NCBI GenBank assembly: GCA_964017185.1
Contig: OZ024879.1
Location: 43,221,883 to 43,285,882 of the forward strand
Direction: 5' to 3'
From: Rugalucina vietnamica
Lineage: Eukaryota; Mollusca; Bivalvia; Lucinida; Lucinidae
Length of the DNA stretch: 64,000 nt
The translations under genes and the position numbers were made by a program. The number at the start of each line of letters is the position of its first letter. Position 1 is the first letter of the stretch. Under the pieces are notes generated by a model. It was not told the origin of the DNA. It did no database searches and saw only the letters and a program-made list of their open reading frames with translations. Shown piece after piece: positions 1-10,045 of the stretch.

Positions 1-641
1 CTCTTATGATGGCCCCGACTTAAAGCTATTCATTTTAGCTGGTTGGGGCCGGAGCTTCTTGTCTGTTGCTTGGCCCATCGCGGTCCAACTAGTGTTTTTC
101 TTTTGCTCCGGAGTTAGTAGGTTATTCGGCGCCCAGGGATCTCCATCGTCGGGCAGCTTACTCAATCTGTGAGTCCTGGTTTTTGATTCATCAGGATGTT
201 TATCGTGATTTATTTGTTTGTTCTTGATGATTCATTGACTAGTTAGAGATTCACCACGAGGACCGAAGAACTAAATAAATGTTATGAACCACTGCAGAAG
301 CTGAGGCTGAGGTTATGGCCATGTAAAACCGGTTTAAGACCGCCAGTAACTTTGTGTTACTGATCGTTCCAATGCGATTCTTCTGTGGTGGTTCTTTTTG
401 TTTTATGTCTTGGTGTTCAAATTTTTTGTGCTGTTGGCGCCTTATGTATGTTTTCATATTTTAGTTTGGTGGCCGTTGGCCATTGGGAAAATGGCTGCTC
501 ATTCGGCTTGCGGTGTGTTTTCGTGGCGTGGGTGCATGATTGGGGGATTGTTAATTTAGGTTTTACCCATCTCGGTTTTTGGAGTGGGAATCTTTTTCTG
601 ATTGCGCCTTTTCCTGATCTTTGCCTACTCGTACTTTTTTA
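1..641 (+). repeat. Dispersed repeat R1, long copy (modules M1-M2-M3), cut by window edge
   Basis: R1 is a multicopy family in this window. I divide it into M1 (starts near GGCCCCGACTTAAAGC), M2 (starts TGTTATGAACCACTGCAG) and M3 (starts GATACTTCTGTGG and ends CTACTTGTACC plus a T run). This copy has all three, with M3 shortened in the middle. The same modules recur in both orientations at about 4.0, 27, 34, 35.5, 43.8, 54.3 and 60-61.5 kb. M1 holds an open frame ending in a TGA that also forms a GTGAGT donor-like site. No transposase, TIR or clear target duplication is visible, so the class is unknown. Confidence 0.85.
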
Positions 642-716
642 AGCATTCATGCAAGCCGTTTGCACAGTCAAACACTTCAAAAATTCGAAACTTAGGTATT
701 CAATTGAAAATATATT

Positions 717-2632
717 TTGATTCACAAAGTTATGAATATAATTAAGATAAGATCAGATAGATTGTTGAATAAGGTTGAGCCTCACGTGAACATTTGCTGT
801 TATCTTCGTCCGACTCAGGTCATATCAAGTAATTGGGGGTTTATTTTTACTATTTTCAGAGCCTTACGTATGGCCTATGCTATACTGTACGTTCTTTTTG
901 GCATGTGTGGTATGGTCTATCCGACCGACAATTACACCACAAAGGAAACGGTCTTACATGAAAATGTCCTGTATGTTAAGGATGGGGATATGTCCTTATC
1001 AAGGTCGCGCTGGATTATGACCTTTGTTCTCGATATTAATGTCTATGAACAATTTATTCTTAAATTACATAACGAAATCAATGACGCAGATGCAGATAAG
1101 CTTGGGGAAACGATACCTAAGCAAAATGATAAACCGAAATCAGAAGGTTATCTAAGGCTCTTAGAGGGGAAATAAAATCTTTACAGGACATAAATATGGA
1201 AATTAAAAATAGCTTTGTTGACCATAAATCTTTGAAGAAACGGACGCGTCGCTCGCTCCTACCTTGGGTGGGCTCGGCATTAAGCTTCATGTTCGGGACG
1301 CTTAGTTCATCCGATTTGACAGACATACGAAATAACATTGGTATCCTCTCGAAAAACCAACAAACTATCTCTCATGTCATAAAAAAGTCAAATAATAGAC
1401 AAAGTATCAACAGTATCATAGATTTCTTGCATGATATTGATACGGAAATTGATTATATAACACAAGAACTAGGCAAACAGATCTTGGAACTTGAACAATT
1501 TGTGTATTTGTTCTCGAGACTAGATTTGGCTGTGCAGTGAATTAAGGCTGCCATTCAGAGGTCGCTGTCCTATTTTTCGCATCTTCAAGTGAAACTTAAC
1601 GCACTTTCTATGCAAAAACTTTCACCAAACACGATTGAACCAAACGAAATGAAGCAAGTTTTGAAGAACATTGAAACTAGGCTGCCAAACTCGTATGGTT
1701 TACCAGCAAACCCAGATACAGATCTTTGGACTTTTTATAAACTGCTGAGTTGTAGTACTTTAATGGAAGATAACAGAATCATCATGATTGTCCCCATACC
1801 ATTAATTGATTATTCAAAGACAAATGGAACTGTTTAAGATTTACAACATGCGCCTACCACTGAACACAGTTTTTGCAACTAACGATAATTCTCAGAAGGG
1901 AATGTTAACTTACTATAATCTTGAGGCTGAATATTTGGCTATTAACGCTGAAAGAACACAATATATGATGCTTGATCAAGGACAAAGAGATACCTGTAAA
2001 TTATCCTTTCCTGGCCTATGCGCTATAAGAAAACCACTTTTTTTTTCAAGTAAACCTAGCTCAGATGTGCGTTGTAGCATTATTCATGAGAAATAAACAT
2101 AAGGTCAAAACTATGTGTCAAACAATGTTACAATATGATAAGAACTTACCTCGCGTTTAATATATGAATTACGATACATACATTATAATTACGAAAACAC
2201 AGATGCACTTGAACCTCGCATGTGGTCAAGATGTTCGCACTAAGCTGACCATCAATCCTCGATATGGTTTCATAAGGGTAAGGAAACAGTATACTACGGT
2301 TACTCTAACAGGGGTTTATGAACACGGATCTATGCATAGGGGCAATGACAAAGCATTAATGATGCTCAGGCAATATAATTTTTTCGACTTTGGAAATATG
2401 GAAACAGTTTAAAACTATAACTTCAAGGCCGGTTGAAAACCGAACAATTAGGATTCCCGAAAAGCTTAAAACTATGGGAGAAATACCTCTCGAACATTTG
2501 GTTGAGGGGTTAAATCAACTGGGTCAAGTCCGACCCAAAGATCGAACTAAGTTCCCAGGCTCGGTGGGCATACTGATTGGATTAGGAACACTTCTTGTCC
2601 TGGTAATTTCCATCTTGGCATTCCGTAAATAA
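717..2632 (+). pseudogene. Envelope-like fusion glycoprotein remnant of an endogenous retroelement
   Basis: Six short ORFs in changing frames (717-1175, 1196-1540, 1541-1837, 1806-2096, 2164-2412, 2390-2632) together look like the env-like (baculovirus F-type) gene of an LTR element. A hydrophobic signal-like stretch lies near 865-930. A basic furin-type cleavage motif (RTRR, about 1241-1252) is followed by a hydrophobic, glycine-containing fusion-peptide-like segment. Cysteine-containing ectodomain pieces follow, and a single membrane segment lies near the C-terminus (about 2565-2625). In-frame stops (for example 1538-1540) and frameshifts break it, so no functional product is expected. No linked gag or pol is seen in the window. 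Family assignment rests on this architecture only. Confidence 0.6.
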
Positions 2633-3667
2633 GGATATAAGCTCATAAGTCTCATTCGCCCACCTGCCAAAAAGGGGTCAGGTAGAAAAGCCCTAACCGG
2701 AGGTCACTTAACCTGTCATGGTGATGCCGACTGTCGATTCTCCCTGCTGGACTCCAAAGAACAAAGCGCTACGTCGTTGGAACTTCACTCAGTTCGAACT
2801 ATTTCAACGAGCAACGACGCATCATCTTCGAACGACGACACTGGGGCCAACGCGGAACAACAAACTGAAATCGGGTTCTTGCCACTACGGCAAACGATAA
2901 AAAGCAAAAGCTAAATTACACCAACGGCAATGAACTTTCTTTAGTAAATTCTCCAGGACTGAACCAAGATTACGTATATTGTACATAAATCTAACTTTAT
3001 TGATAACCTCTGTGAACATCGTGAATAACGACTAATGTTACTGCTTATTACGCTATATATCTCGGGGACAATTGTGACATTGCGTCAATAAAGCATGTAT
3101 CTACTTATTATATTGTGGAGAAGTTATGTACCTGAAAACCGCGTCTAGCGACACAAATTAACAGCTGATTACGCTGTATTACAGAACACTTTCCACCGTT
3201 CATTAATATCCATGAGGCTGTGTCAACCGCTGTAAGATAACGTATTCTACAATGATAGGACTCTACCAAAATGGACACAGGACTTGTTTTATCTTTGGAT
3301 TATGTACATATAACACCAGTTAAAAGATATCTTCGTTACTACGAAGCCGATGACGTCATCGCGTAATGTTAGTTAAAATGGTCTTCCAACTACGAAGTAA
3401 CTGACGCTTAACTACGCTATATGGTACATGTGTTCGGAAAACAAGTTACAAACGACAATCGACAATCGAAACAACGACAATCGACAATCGAAACAACGAC
3501 AATCGATGTATCTACAATCTTTGAAATTTGAAAATTCGAAATTCTAATTATGTACATGAAATATGTTAATTTCGTATAATTTTGAAGAGACTTATAGCTA
3601 TATTGTGTTACATTCAATGACTGTTTGTCTTGAAATTATATGTATATAATTTTGCCGGGTGACGGTT
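2633..3667 (+). other. Noncoding region after env remnant, possible 3' LTR
   Basis: No credible gene. A purine-rich run (AAAAAGGGGTCAGG, near 2670) lies just past the env remnant where a polypurine tract would be expected, and an AATAAA lies near 3086. A short tandem repeat (unit near ACGACAATCGACAATCGAA) occupies about 3451-3504. No matching second LTR is present in the window, so the LTR boundaries cannot be drawn. Confidence 0.3.
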
Positions 3668-4636
3668 GGGTGACGGTTTTCAGAACCGAATTTCAGGCCT
3701 CTGTGCCAATTTATTTAAAATGTTTTTGCATATAACTTATCCATACATGAGTGGAAAAAAATAGTGTACTGTGAATAAATCTTGAAGCCCTGCAAAAGCT
3801 ACCAGGCATGACAAAACCTCCCCCACTCACTTTTTTTAACACAAAATAGCCAGGGTTTCCATTATTTTGATACAAAATTACAAGTTTCCTGCAAAACACC
3901 AGCTATTGGCACCTATCAGTATATGTACACTACAAAAGCTTCTTCAGTGTTATGAACCACTGCAGAAGCTGAGGGTGAGGTTATGGCCATGTAAAACCGG
4001 TTTAAGCCCGCCAGTAACTTTGTGTTACTGATCGTTCCAAGTCGATACTTCTGTGGTGGTTCTTTTTGTTTTGTGTCTTGGTGTTTAAATTTTTTTTGTG
4101 CTGTTGGCGCCTTATGTGTGTTTTCGTGTTTTAAGTTAAGTTAAGGTAACTGAGTGGCCACCTATTGGGAAAATAGCTGCTCATTCGGCTTACGATATGT
4201 TTCATGGTATAAGTACCTGACTGTTAGTTTGGTTTTTTCCCACCTCGGTTTTTGGAGTGGGAATCTTTTTATGATTGCGCCTTTTCCTGATCTTTGCCTA
4301 CTTGTACCTTTTTAAGAAAAACAACAGCAATGTGGGTCATAACCACCAGACTTTTTCAGGAATCTTCTTTGAAAATACTCACAGTTTTACTGCACAAACG
4401 TCCCGCCACAAAATGAGAAAAATGCATTATCTCCCTTGCACTGCCAAGCATGCAGGGTGGATAGTTTAGTTTCGATTTTTATCTCATCTGAAACTTTCAT
4501 GTACACTTTAGCCCCTGGTTATATAGAGAAATATTCATTTTTAGAATTATTGAGACCAACTAACACACTTGTAGGGTATGTTTTTTACAGTCTGAAAATC
4601 GTCCATGCCCAAATACGAAACAGGTCACTGATATCT
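3668..4636 (+). repeat. Left 605-bp direct repeat (DR-L), interrupted by an R1 insertion
   Basis: It begins GGGTGACGGTTTTCAG and ends CACTGATATCT. Apart from the R1 insertion at 3952-4315 it matches 8181-8784 end to end with only scattered substitutions (I estimate above 95% identity by eye). The pair brackets the transposase and endonuclease ORFs. Both copies have almost the same net length (605 and 604 bp), which looks more like element termini than a random duplication. The ends are not the TG...CA expected of an LTR. Confidence 0.75.
3952..4315 (+). repeat. R1 insertion (M2-M3) inside DR-L
   Basis: The right direct repeat reads straight through the junction (CTTCTTCAAGAAAAAC, about 8453-8468). 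The left repeat has about 364 bp of R1 between CTTCTTCA and AGAAAAAC. This gives an exact filled/empty pair. The insert runs from GTGTTATGAACC to TACCTTTTTA with at most a 1-bp target duplication. Confidence 0.85.
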
Positions 4637-5312
4637 TAAGTTTTTAGGTTTTTAATAAAACCTGGACAAAAACTGTCATATTTAGTTATTTATCATACTT
4701 GAAACATAAATAAATAAACATCAAATGAATACTGTCTTATTTGGTCCTTTTATATCCATTTTGAAATTTTCACTCCTATTGACGGCCGACATTGTTCAAA
4801 TTGGCAAATGCAGAGGGTACCCCAACATCAAATCAACTTTCAGAAAATGTCTATTGAGCATAATTATCACCTATACCCAGTGGCTCTATATGGCTCTTTT
4901 AACAATAAAGGGCCGTAAAGCTCATATATCCCCAAATATACAAGAAATACCATAAAGTGATAGCTATACAAAGGTTTGTCATCAGTCCTGAGCAGTCTTA
5001 CCTCAAGAGACATGAACAGTGAAGATCCTGAAGTATTGTAAAAATAATTGGCCTTTTTTTATCTACAATAAATAATTATATATACTGATAAGGACTCTTT
5101 CAAAACAATTGAAAATGATACAATTCTCACAATTAATGAGAACTTGATCCTGTGGCCACCAAGAGGTTATGATAAAAAATATATTATCAGGGGTAGAAAA
5201 AATACTGCCTGCATTTTAGCTCTAGTTGTTGATCTGGAAATGTGATTTCGGAGTTAAATTCTTGTGAAAATTTTACAATATTTCTTAGAAACTATTTGGA
5301 AAGTGTACAAAA
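4637..5312 (+). other. Noncoding lead-in to the transposase ORF
   Basis: AT-rich sequence between the left direct repeat and the first transposase ORF. Only short ORFs without recognisable motifs are present. It may hold the promoter and 5' leader of the element, but no specific signal is identifiable. Confidence 0.4.
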
Positions 5313-7258
5313 ATGAAACATCATCTGCGAAAATCTCTTAAAAGGAATAAAAGTAGCAGGAAATCTCAATTTAAGCCTGACCATTCATGTTTATATGTTA
5401 GGGAGTCATTTGAAGATACATTTTCTGAAAGTGGGGACATTAATACATCAGGGGTACCACTTACTTCACTTTCACGAATAAGTTCCGTTGAATTTCCAGG
5501 TGTTCTGGCAGCCATAAGTAACTGCAGAGGATCCAGCGATTCTTCAGTTATTGCCTACAGACTGCGACCTGGAAAAGAGAAAAAGTACAGTGAAACTACT
5601 GGGAAGAGCACAGCTTCACCTGAGCATGGGACAGGTTCATCATCTGAAAATGAGAATGTTATTGTTAATATAAGGAAACTGGAGTACCTCTTTAACAAAT
5701 TTGCTCAACACAGTGACTGTTGTGACGGTGCAAATCCTGACTCTATCAAAGTAAACATTGTAGAGTGGCAAGGGTTATGGGTCTCCGTCAAAGTAGTATG
5801 CACAAATTGTGGGTTTTTAACTCCAAAATGTGGACTATTTACTACTGTGAAACCCCAAAGAGGGCCAGATGCAGGATGCATTAACAGTATGGTGCTTATG
5901 CCAGTGGTTAAATCAAGAGTTGGGCTTAATGACATAATTTTAGTTCTGTCCTGCCTTAATATATAACCACCAAGCCTTCGTGTGATGCAACGGAAACTTA
6001 ACAAGCTAACGGATAAAATTGAAGAAATGAATAAAAAACAAATGATTGAAAATCAACAGAATGTTAAAAGAATAAAAAGTTTGGCTGGATTGTTGAATAG
6101 GAATCAAAGTGATGTTGAATATGACGTGTCTTACAGCAGCCGCCCAACACAGGGTGTGAGCGTGCAACACAGAGCTTTGCGCCACTGATTGAACAAACAA
6201 CCAGCGAACATTTACCGATATCGGTGGAAACAGCTAACAAACTATGCACAAAGAAGAACTGTGATCACAATAATGACAACTGTAAAAGAAACTACAACCC
6301 GCAAGAGTCCATTCAGTCAAGCGAATCAAAGTTACTGAAGAAGAACTTAGAAGAAATTCAACGGCAAAATATTTTAAATGTTCGTTCAGTTACAACAGAT
6401 GCTAGCACGCAAATAGCCAAAGCTCTGAGGGAATATAATGCATCTGGAATTTTTTCTATTAAACACTATAAGTGTTTCATACACAGAATGAGGTCACTCT
6501 ATCACAAACTTAAAGACGTGAAGTTAAACAGTGTTCCAAAAGAGTATGATAAGAAAACTTTTGGCCAGAAACTTGCATCAAGCTTGCGGGCCCGTATACG
6601 TCTGGAACTTTCAAGATACCGTAAAAGTAACCGAGATGATGCTCAGTATATAAAAAAAGCAAAGGTGTGCATGGAAAATATGCTAAACTGTTTTCAGGGA
6701 GACCACTCTAGCTGCAGAATGAAGTCTTTGGTATGTGAAGGACATCTGAAATCATACACTCCAAAGCATCTCCCATATGGGAAACATATCCAGTTAAGTG
6801 CTGAAGACATTGACAGATTGAACTCAGTGCTTTTGAAGTATGTTGGTCCAGAAAATCTTCAAGACATGGCTAGATTGTCAAATACAAACCAGTGTGAAAG
6901 TTTACATGCACAGGTTTTCAGATGTGTCCCAAAACACACAGTTTGGAGCAGGAATTTCACAGGATTATACCTTTCAGTGGCTCATTCTGCTAGTTTAGGA
7001 ACTGGCCAATCCCTTCTGAAAGTTGTTCTCGGGCTGGGACTACCAATTTTACAGGAAGATCTTTTTTATAAGTACATGAAGAACATGGACTCTACCTCAA
7101 GATTTTACAGTAGAATTAAGGCCTCTACAGAGTACAAGACTCTTCGATACATGCGACGTAAGCAAAGAAGTAACCGTAAACTTCTGCAGGAATCGATGTA
7201 CGGTGGGGATCCCAAACTAGATGAGGAGCATGACTATGGACTAAACCCAATGAACTAG
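5313..7258 (+). pseudogene. Mutator-like transposase, broken by a stop and a frameshift
   Basis: The reading frame runs as 5313-5966, then 5967-about 6160 after a TAA, then 6224-7258 after a frameshift near 6160. The N-terminal part is lysine- and serine-rich. It is followed by a conserved block with a CTNCGF motif and a section on gene products with PPSLRVMQRK. The last 344 residues contain a CTKKNC...C cluster, the block SVTTDASTQIAKALREYN, a conserved C-x-IH-R motif, and near the C-terminus NQCESLHAQVFRCVPKH. These match my memory of the animal proteins annotated with a Mutator-like transposase domain. The role would be DNA cutting and transfer in the nucleus. The two lesions make this copy probably non-functional. 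It converges on the endonuclease ORF downstream. Confidence 0.6.
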
Positions 7259-7327
7259 TAAAACAGGCAATATACAACAGTAAGTATAGTATAACAAGAA
7301 CACAAGCAACACAAAATGCATTCTCAC

Positions 7328-7744
7328 CTATAAAAGACAGTCACTAAAACCATAATGGCCATAGCATACACCATCATTCTTGCAAATGAGTCTTTTGTTA
7401 TTAACTTTGTGAGGCTCTAAGGACAAATGATGTATTTTGACACAATTCCTATTGAAGCATATATGAGAGACATCATAATTTGCAGACTGGAGAAAAATGT
7501 CAGGCTTTGATATGGCAAAAACTACACGGTGCGCCTTTAGGTTCAAACGTTTGCCTCGAAACATCAATCTTATTTGACCGTATCCATTTTTATCTAGACG
7601 TCCCTGCCAAAGATGACAATCACCAATTTTGACTATGTATTTATTAAATTGTTTGCTTAGTCTGTTTCTTTCATCCTCACTGAGACTTTTTTTGTTTATG
7701 AAGAAAGTATGAGCCATTATGGTTAGCTGGAAACAAATAAACAC
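7328..7744 (-). CDS. Zinc-loop His-Me-finger (HNH-type) endonuclease, intact ORF
   Basis: An uninterrupted 138-residue ORF; the Met at residue 10 (7717) may be the true start. Visible motifs in order: CHLWQGRLDKNGYGQIR (about residues 43-59), a conserved AHR (72-74), VSHICFNRNCVKIHHLSLEP with the catalytic-type histidine and Cys/His ligands, then a C-terminal zinc cluster with CKNDGVCYGH. This is the arrangement of the zinc-binding loop of homing endonucleases such as I-PpoI relatives. It is encoded tail-to-tail with the Mutator-like transposase, 69 bp apart, and both lie inside the 604-bp direct repeats. It is intact while the transposase is broken. It could be a passenger nuclease, part of the mobility system, or an independent insertion. 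Confidence 0.7.
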   Translation of the reverse strand: MFICFQLTIMAHTFFINKKSLSEDERNRLSKQFNKYIVKIGDCHLWQGRLDKNGYGQIRLMFRGKRLNLKAHRVVFAISKPDIFLQSANYDVSHICFNRNCVKIHHLSLEPHKVNNKRLICKNDGVCYGHYGFSDCLL

Positions 7745-8180
7745 ACTTGATATGAAAAAAATAGGGCCAGGTCATGAAAAAACCTATTTACCTGTGTTGC
7801 AGAGCCCAAATACATCTTTTGCCATGACATGGCCCAAACATTTTATTAAAAAGCTATAAAATCGCATATAATTGCATGCCGCAAAATAATAAACTGCATC
7901 ACAACATGTAATTTTGATAGAAAAGAAAAAAATAATGGACATATTGGTAACCTCTGCAAGCCAGCGAACAAAGCCAATTTATCCGAAAAACAGACTCGGC
8001 AACAGTATGAACCAAATATTTTTTTTTGAGAAAATAGTTCCACGGGGCAGATTCTTCATCGGCATAAATAATTCATCTGTATTTTGGGTAAAAAGATACA
8101 AAATTGCGAAGTAAGTAAATGACCGTCTGTTCTGAAGGGTGCACGGACCTGTTCTTTTGGCCGATTTTGAGCGTTTGGGG
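7745..8180 (+). other. Noncoding spacer upstream of the endonuclease ORF
   Basis: AT-rich, no gene recognised. It would contain the promoter of the minus-strand endonuclease, but no motif can be assigned. Confidence 0.4.
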
Positions 8181-8784
8181 GGGTGACGGTTTTCAGAACT
8201 GAATTTCAGGCCTCTGTGCCAATTTATTTAAAATGTTTTTGCATGTATCTTATCCATACATGAGTGGAAAAAAATAGTGGACTGTGAATAAATCTTGAAG
8301 CCCTGCAAAAGCTACCAGACATGACAAAACCTTCCCCCCACCCACTTTTTTACACACAAAATAGCCGGGGTTTCCATTATTTTGATACAAAATTACAAGT
8401 TTCCTGCAAAACACCAGCTATTGGCACCTATCAGTATATGTACACTACAAAAGCTTCTTCAAGAAAAACAACAGCAATGTGGGTCATAACCACCAGACTT
8501 TTTCAGGAATCTTCTTTGAAAATACTCACAGTTTTACTGCACAAACGTCCCGCCACAAAATGAGAAAAATGCATTATCTCCCTTGCACTGCCGAGCATGC
8601 AGGGTGGATAGTTTAGTTTCGATTTCTATCTCATCTGAAACTTTCATGTACACTTTAGCCCCTGGTTATATAGAGAAATATTCATTTTTTAGAATTATTG
8701 AGACCAACTATCACACTTGTAGGGTATGTTTTTTACAGTCTGAAAATCGTCCATGCCCAAATACGAAACAGGTCACTGATATCT
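8181..8784 (+). repeat. Right 604-bp direct repeat (DR-R), empty site for R1
   Basis: Near-identical to 3668-4636 without the R1 insertion. It starts at the same GGGTGACGG and ends at the same GATATCT. Flanking sequence differs on both sides of both copies, so the repeat ends are sharp. Confidence 0.75.
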
Positions 8785-9088
8785 AAACGGCAAGGCAGCA
8801 GAGACTACAGTTTTTGAAAGTGCACAAATAGGGTCACTTGATAATGGTCATTTTGACATTATCAAGATATTTCATAAGCGTCAACAATAAGAGAACATGT
8901 CATGAAGCACTTTGCTGACCAGTCCTTACTTGTGACACATAGTCATGCACCAGAAAGGAGACCCTAATAAATACTGCACATCTCTGCCTATCTCTGCCTT
9001 GTCGTCAGTTGAGTTGTTAGCTCAGTATTGAACACTATACGATCCACGTATAAAACGTTAAAGAGCCTGGAAGTCTTGTTATATATTA
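8785..9088 (+). other. Region with a shared 16-mer and short ORF, unknown
   Basis: Immediately after DR-R the 16-mer AAACGGCAAGGCAGCA occurs. The same 16-mer is found at about 12,004 at the end of the proline-rich ORF. Here an open frame continues for about 34 codons before a TAA. No homology is recognised. A small hairpin (CTTGTTATATA / TATAACAAG) lies at about 9075-9101. Confidence 0.25.
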
Positions 9089-9305
9089 TTGTATAACAAG
9101 GTCATCAATAGCCTTAGCTTCTGCTGTGAAAATTTAAGAACCATCAGGTAGACGTAAAGTTGTGCAAGCGTCTTTGGTATAAGTACCACAGCCTACCTTG
9201 TTATCTTCCTTTGAACCATCAGTATAAATAAAATGATAATCAGAAAATTGTGACTGTAGTTGTAGGAAATTTTCTTTCTTTGAGAAAGTGTGGATTTGAT
9301 TCTGG
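9089..9305 (-). pseudogene. RNase H domain fragment of a non-LTR retrotransposon (copy 1)
   Basis: The minus-strand frame contains the RNase H motif FIYTDGSKEDNKVGC and then a LRLPDGS segment. In the next position a TAA replaces the expected serine, followed by IFTAEAKAI, which carries the second acidic motif. This is the RNase H domain found at the C-terminus of some Jockey/CR1-like LINEs. It is truncated at both sides: abruptly at about 9100, and into the proline-rich minisatellite on the other. Confidence 0.7.
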
Positions 9306-9589
9306 AAACAAAAGAAGTAGAAGCAATAATTATAACAGTGTCCACAATTGTAATTCTGGTGTTCAAGCATTTCTACACAAACCCACCACCGGTACAACCA
9401 GCACCCCCTGCACCTGCTCTCCCAGCAGTACCGCGACAGCAACCCCGACGAGCAAGACGAAACAACCCGCCTGTACATCAAGCGCCCCCTACACCTGCTC
9501 TCCCAGCAGTACCGCGACAGCAACACAGACGAGCAAGACGATACAACCCGCCTGTACAACCAGCACCCCCTGCACATCAAAAAATGTAA
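9290..9589 (+). CDS. Hypothetical membrane-segment plus Pro/Arg-rich ORF (copy 1)
   Basis: A 99-codon frame starts with a hydrophobic stretch (EAIIITVSTIVILVFKHFY, about residues 10-28), long enough for one membrane helix. A tail follows of about 27-residue repeats rich in proline, alanine, glutamine and arginine (PAVPRQQPRRARR motif), encoded by an 81-bp minisatellite. The same architecture recurs at 11,579-12,020, which argues that the frame has some history. Two other frames of the minisatellite are also open, so coding status is uncertain. Confidence 0.35.
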   Translation: MDLILETKEVEAIIITVSTIVILVFKHFYTNPPPVQPAPPAPALPAVPRQQPRRARRNNPPVHQAPPTPALPAVPRQQHRRARRYNPPVQPAPPAHQKM

Positions 9590-9590
9590 A
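9382..9590 (+). repeat. 81-bp minisatellite, about 2.5 copies
   Basis: GC-rich units begin near GGTACAACCAGC at about 9391 and recur at about 9471 and 9553. The identical repeat unit is present about 2.24 kb downstream with more copies. Confidence 0.85.
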
Positions 9591-9599
9591 CATAGATGC

Positions 9600-10045
9600 C
9601 ATAGTATCCAGGTGATGCATAAAACCATTTAAGCCTTGTCACTCATATATAATTGCCATAAGCAAGCCGTACAGACTCCAATCAGTTGCAATACTTGCAT
9701 TATTTCTTGATTATGGCAATGAATCGACCTTAAATAAACCATGGCATCTCATGAGAGCATATAAACTGGTCTAACTGAACGGAACAAAAGCGTTTCAGTC
9801 ATCAATGTGGTCCATACAAACGTTGTTTCTGGCCGCACACTTCACTGTCATTAGCCTGATTTTATGACGTGTTTAAGAAGTATTCGTTTAAATCCCCATC
9901 ACATATTTAGGTCAGTAACATTTTTTTCTCCCCACAGAGGAATTTGTTAACTGACAATTACTTTAAATACAGGCCCTCCGAAGCAAAGCAGTCATTTTCT
10001 CCGAAACATAGCGGCAACAAATTTATAGAACTTTAAAATTACATC
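9600..10045 (+). other. No gene seen
   Basis: AT-rich sequence between the proline-rich locus and the start of the small three-exon gene. No promoter element can be identified with confidence. Confidence 0.4.

Noticed and set aside
385-642. ORFs across R1 M3 copies (also 27,607-27,798, 34,155-34,468 and 60,641-60,847)
   Set aside because: They lie in repeat sequence that behaves as noncoding or intronic; frames differ between copies.
3952-4315. R1 insertion as a perfectly spliced introner
   Set aside because: Removing GT...AG from this copy would not recreate the empty site; two bases would be missing.
3668-8784. Interpretation of the 604-bp repeats as ordinary LTRs
   Set aside because: No TG...CA ends, no primer-binding site or polypurine tract, no reverse transcriptase between them, and no flanking target duplication.
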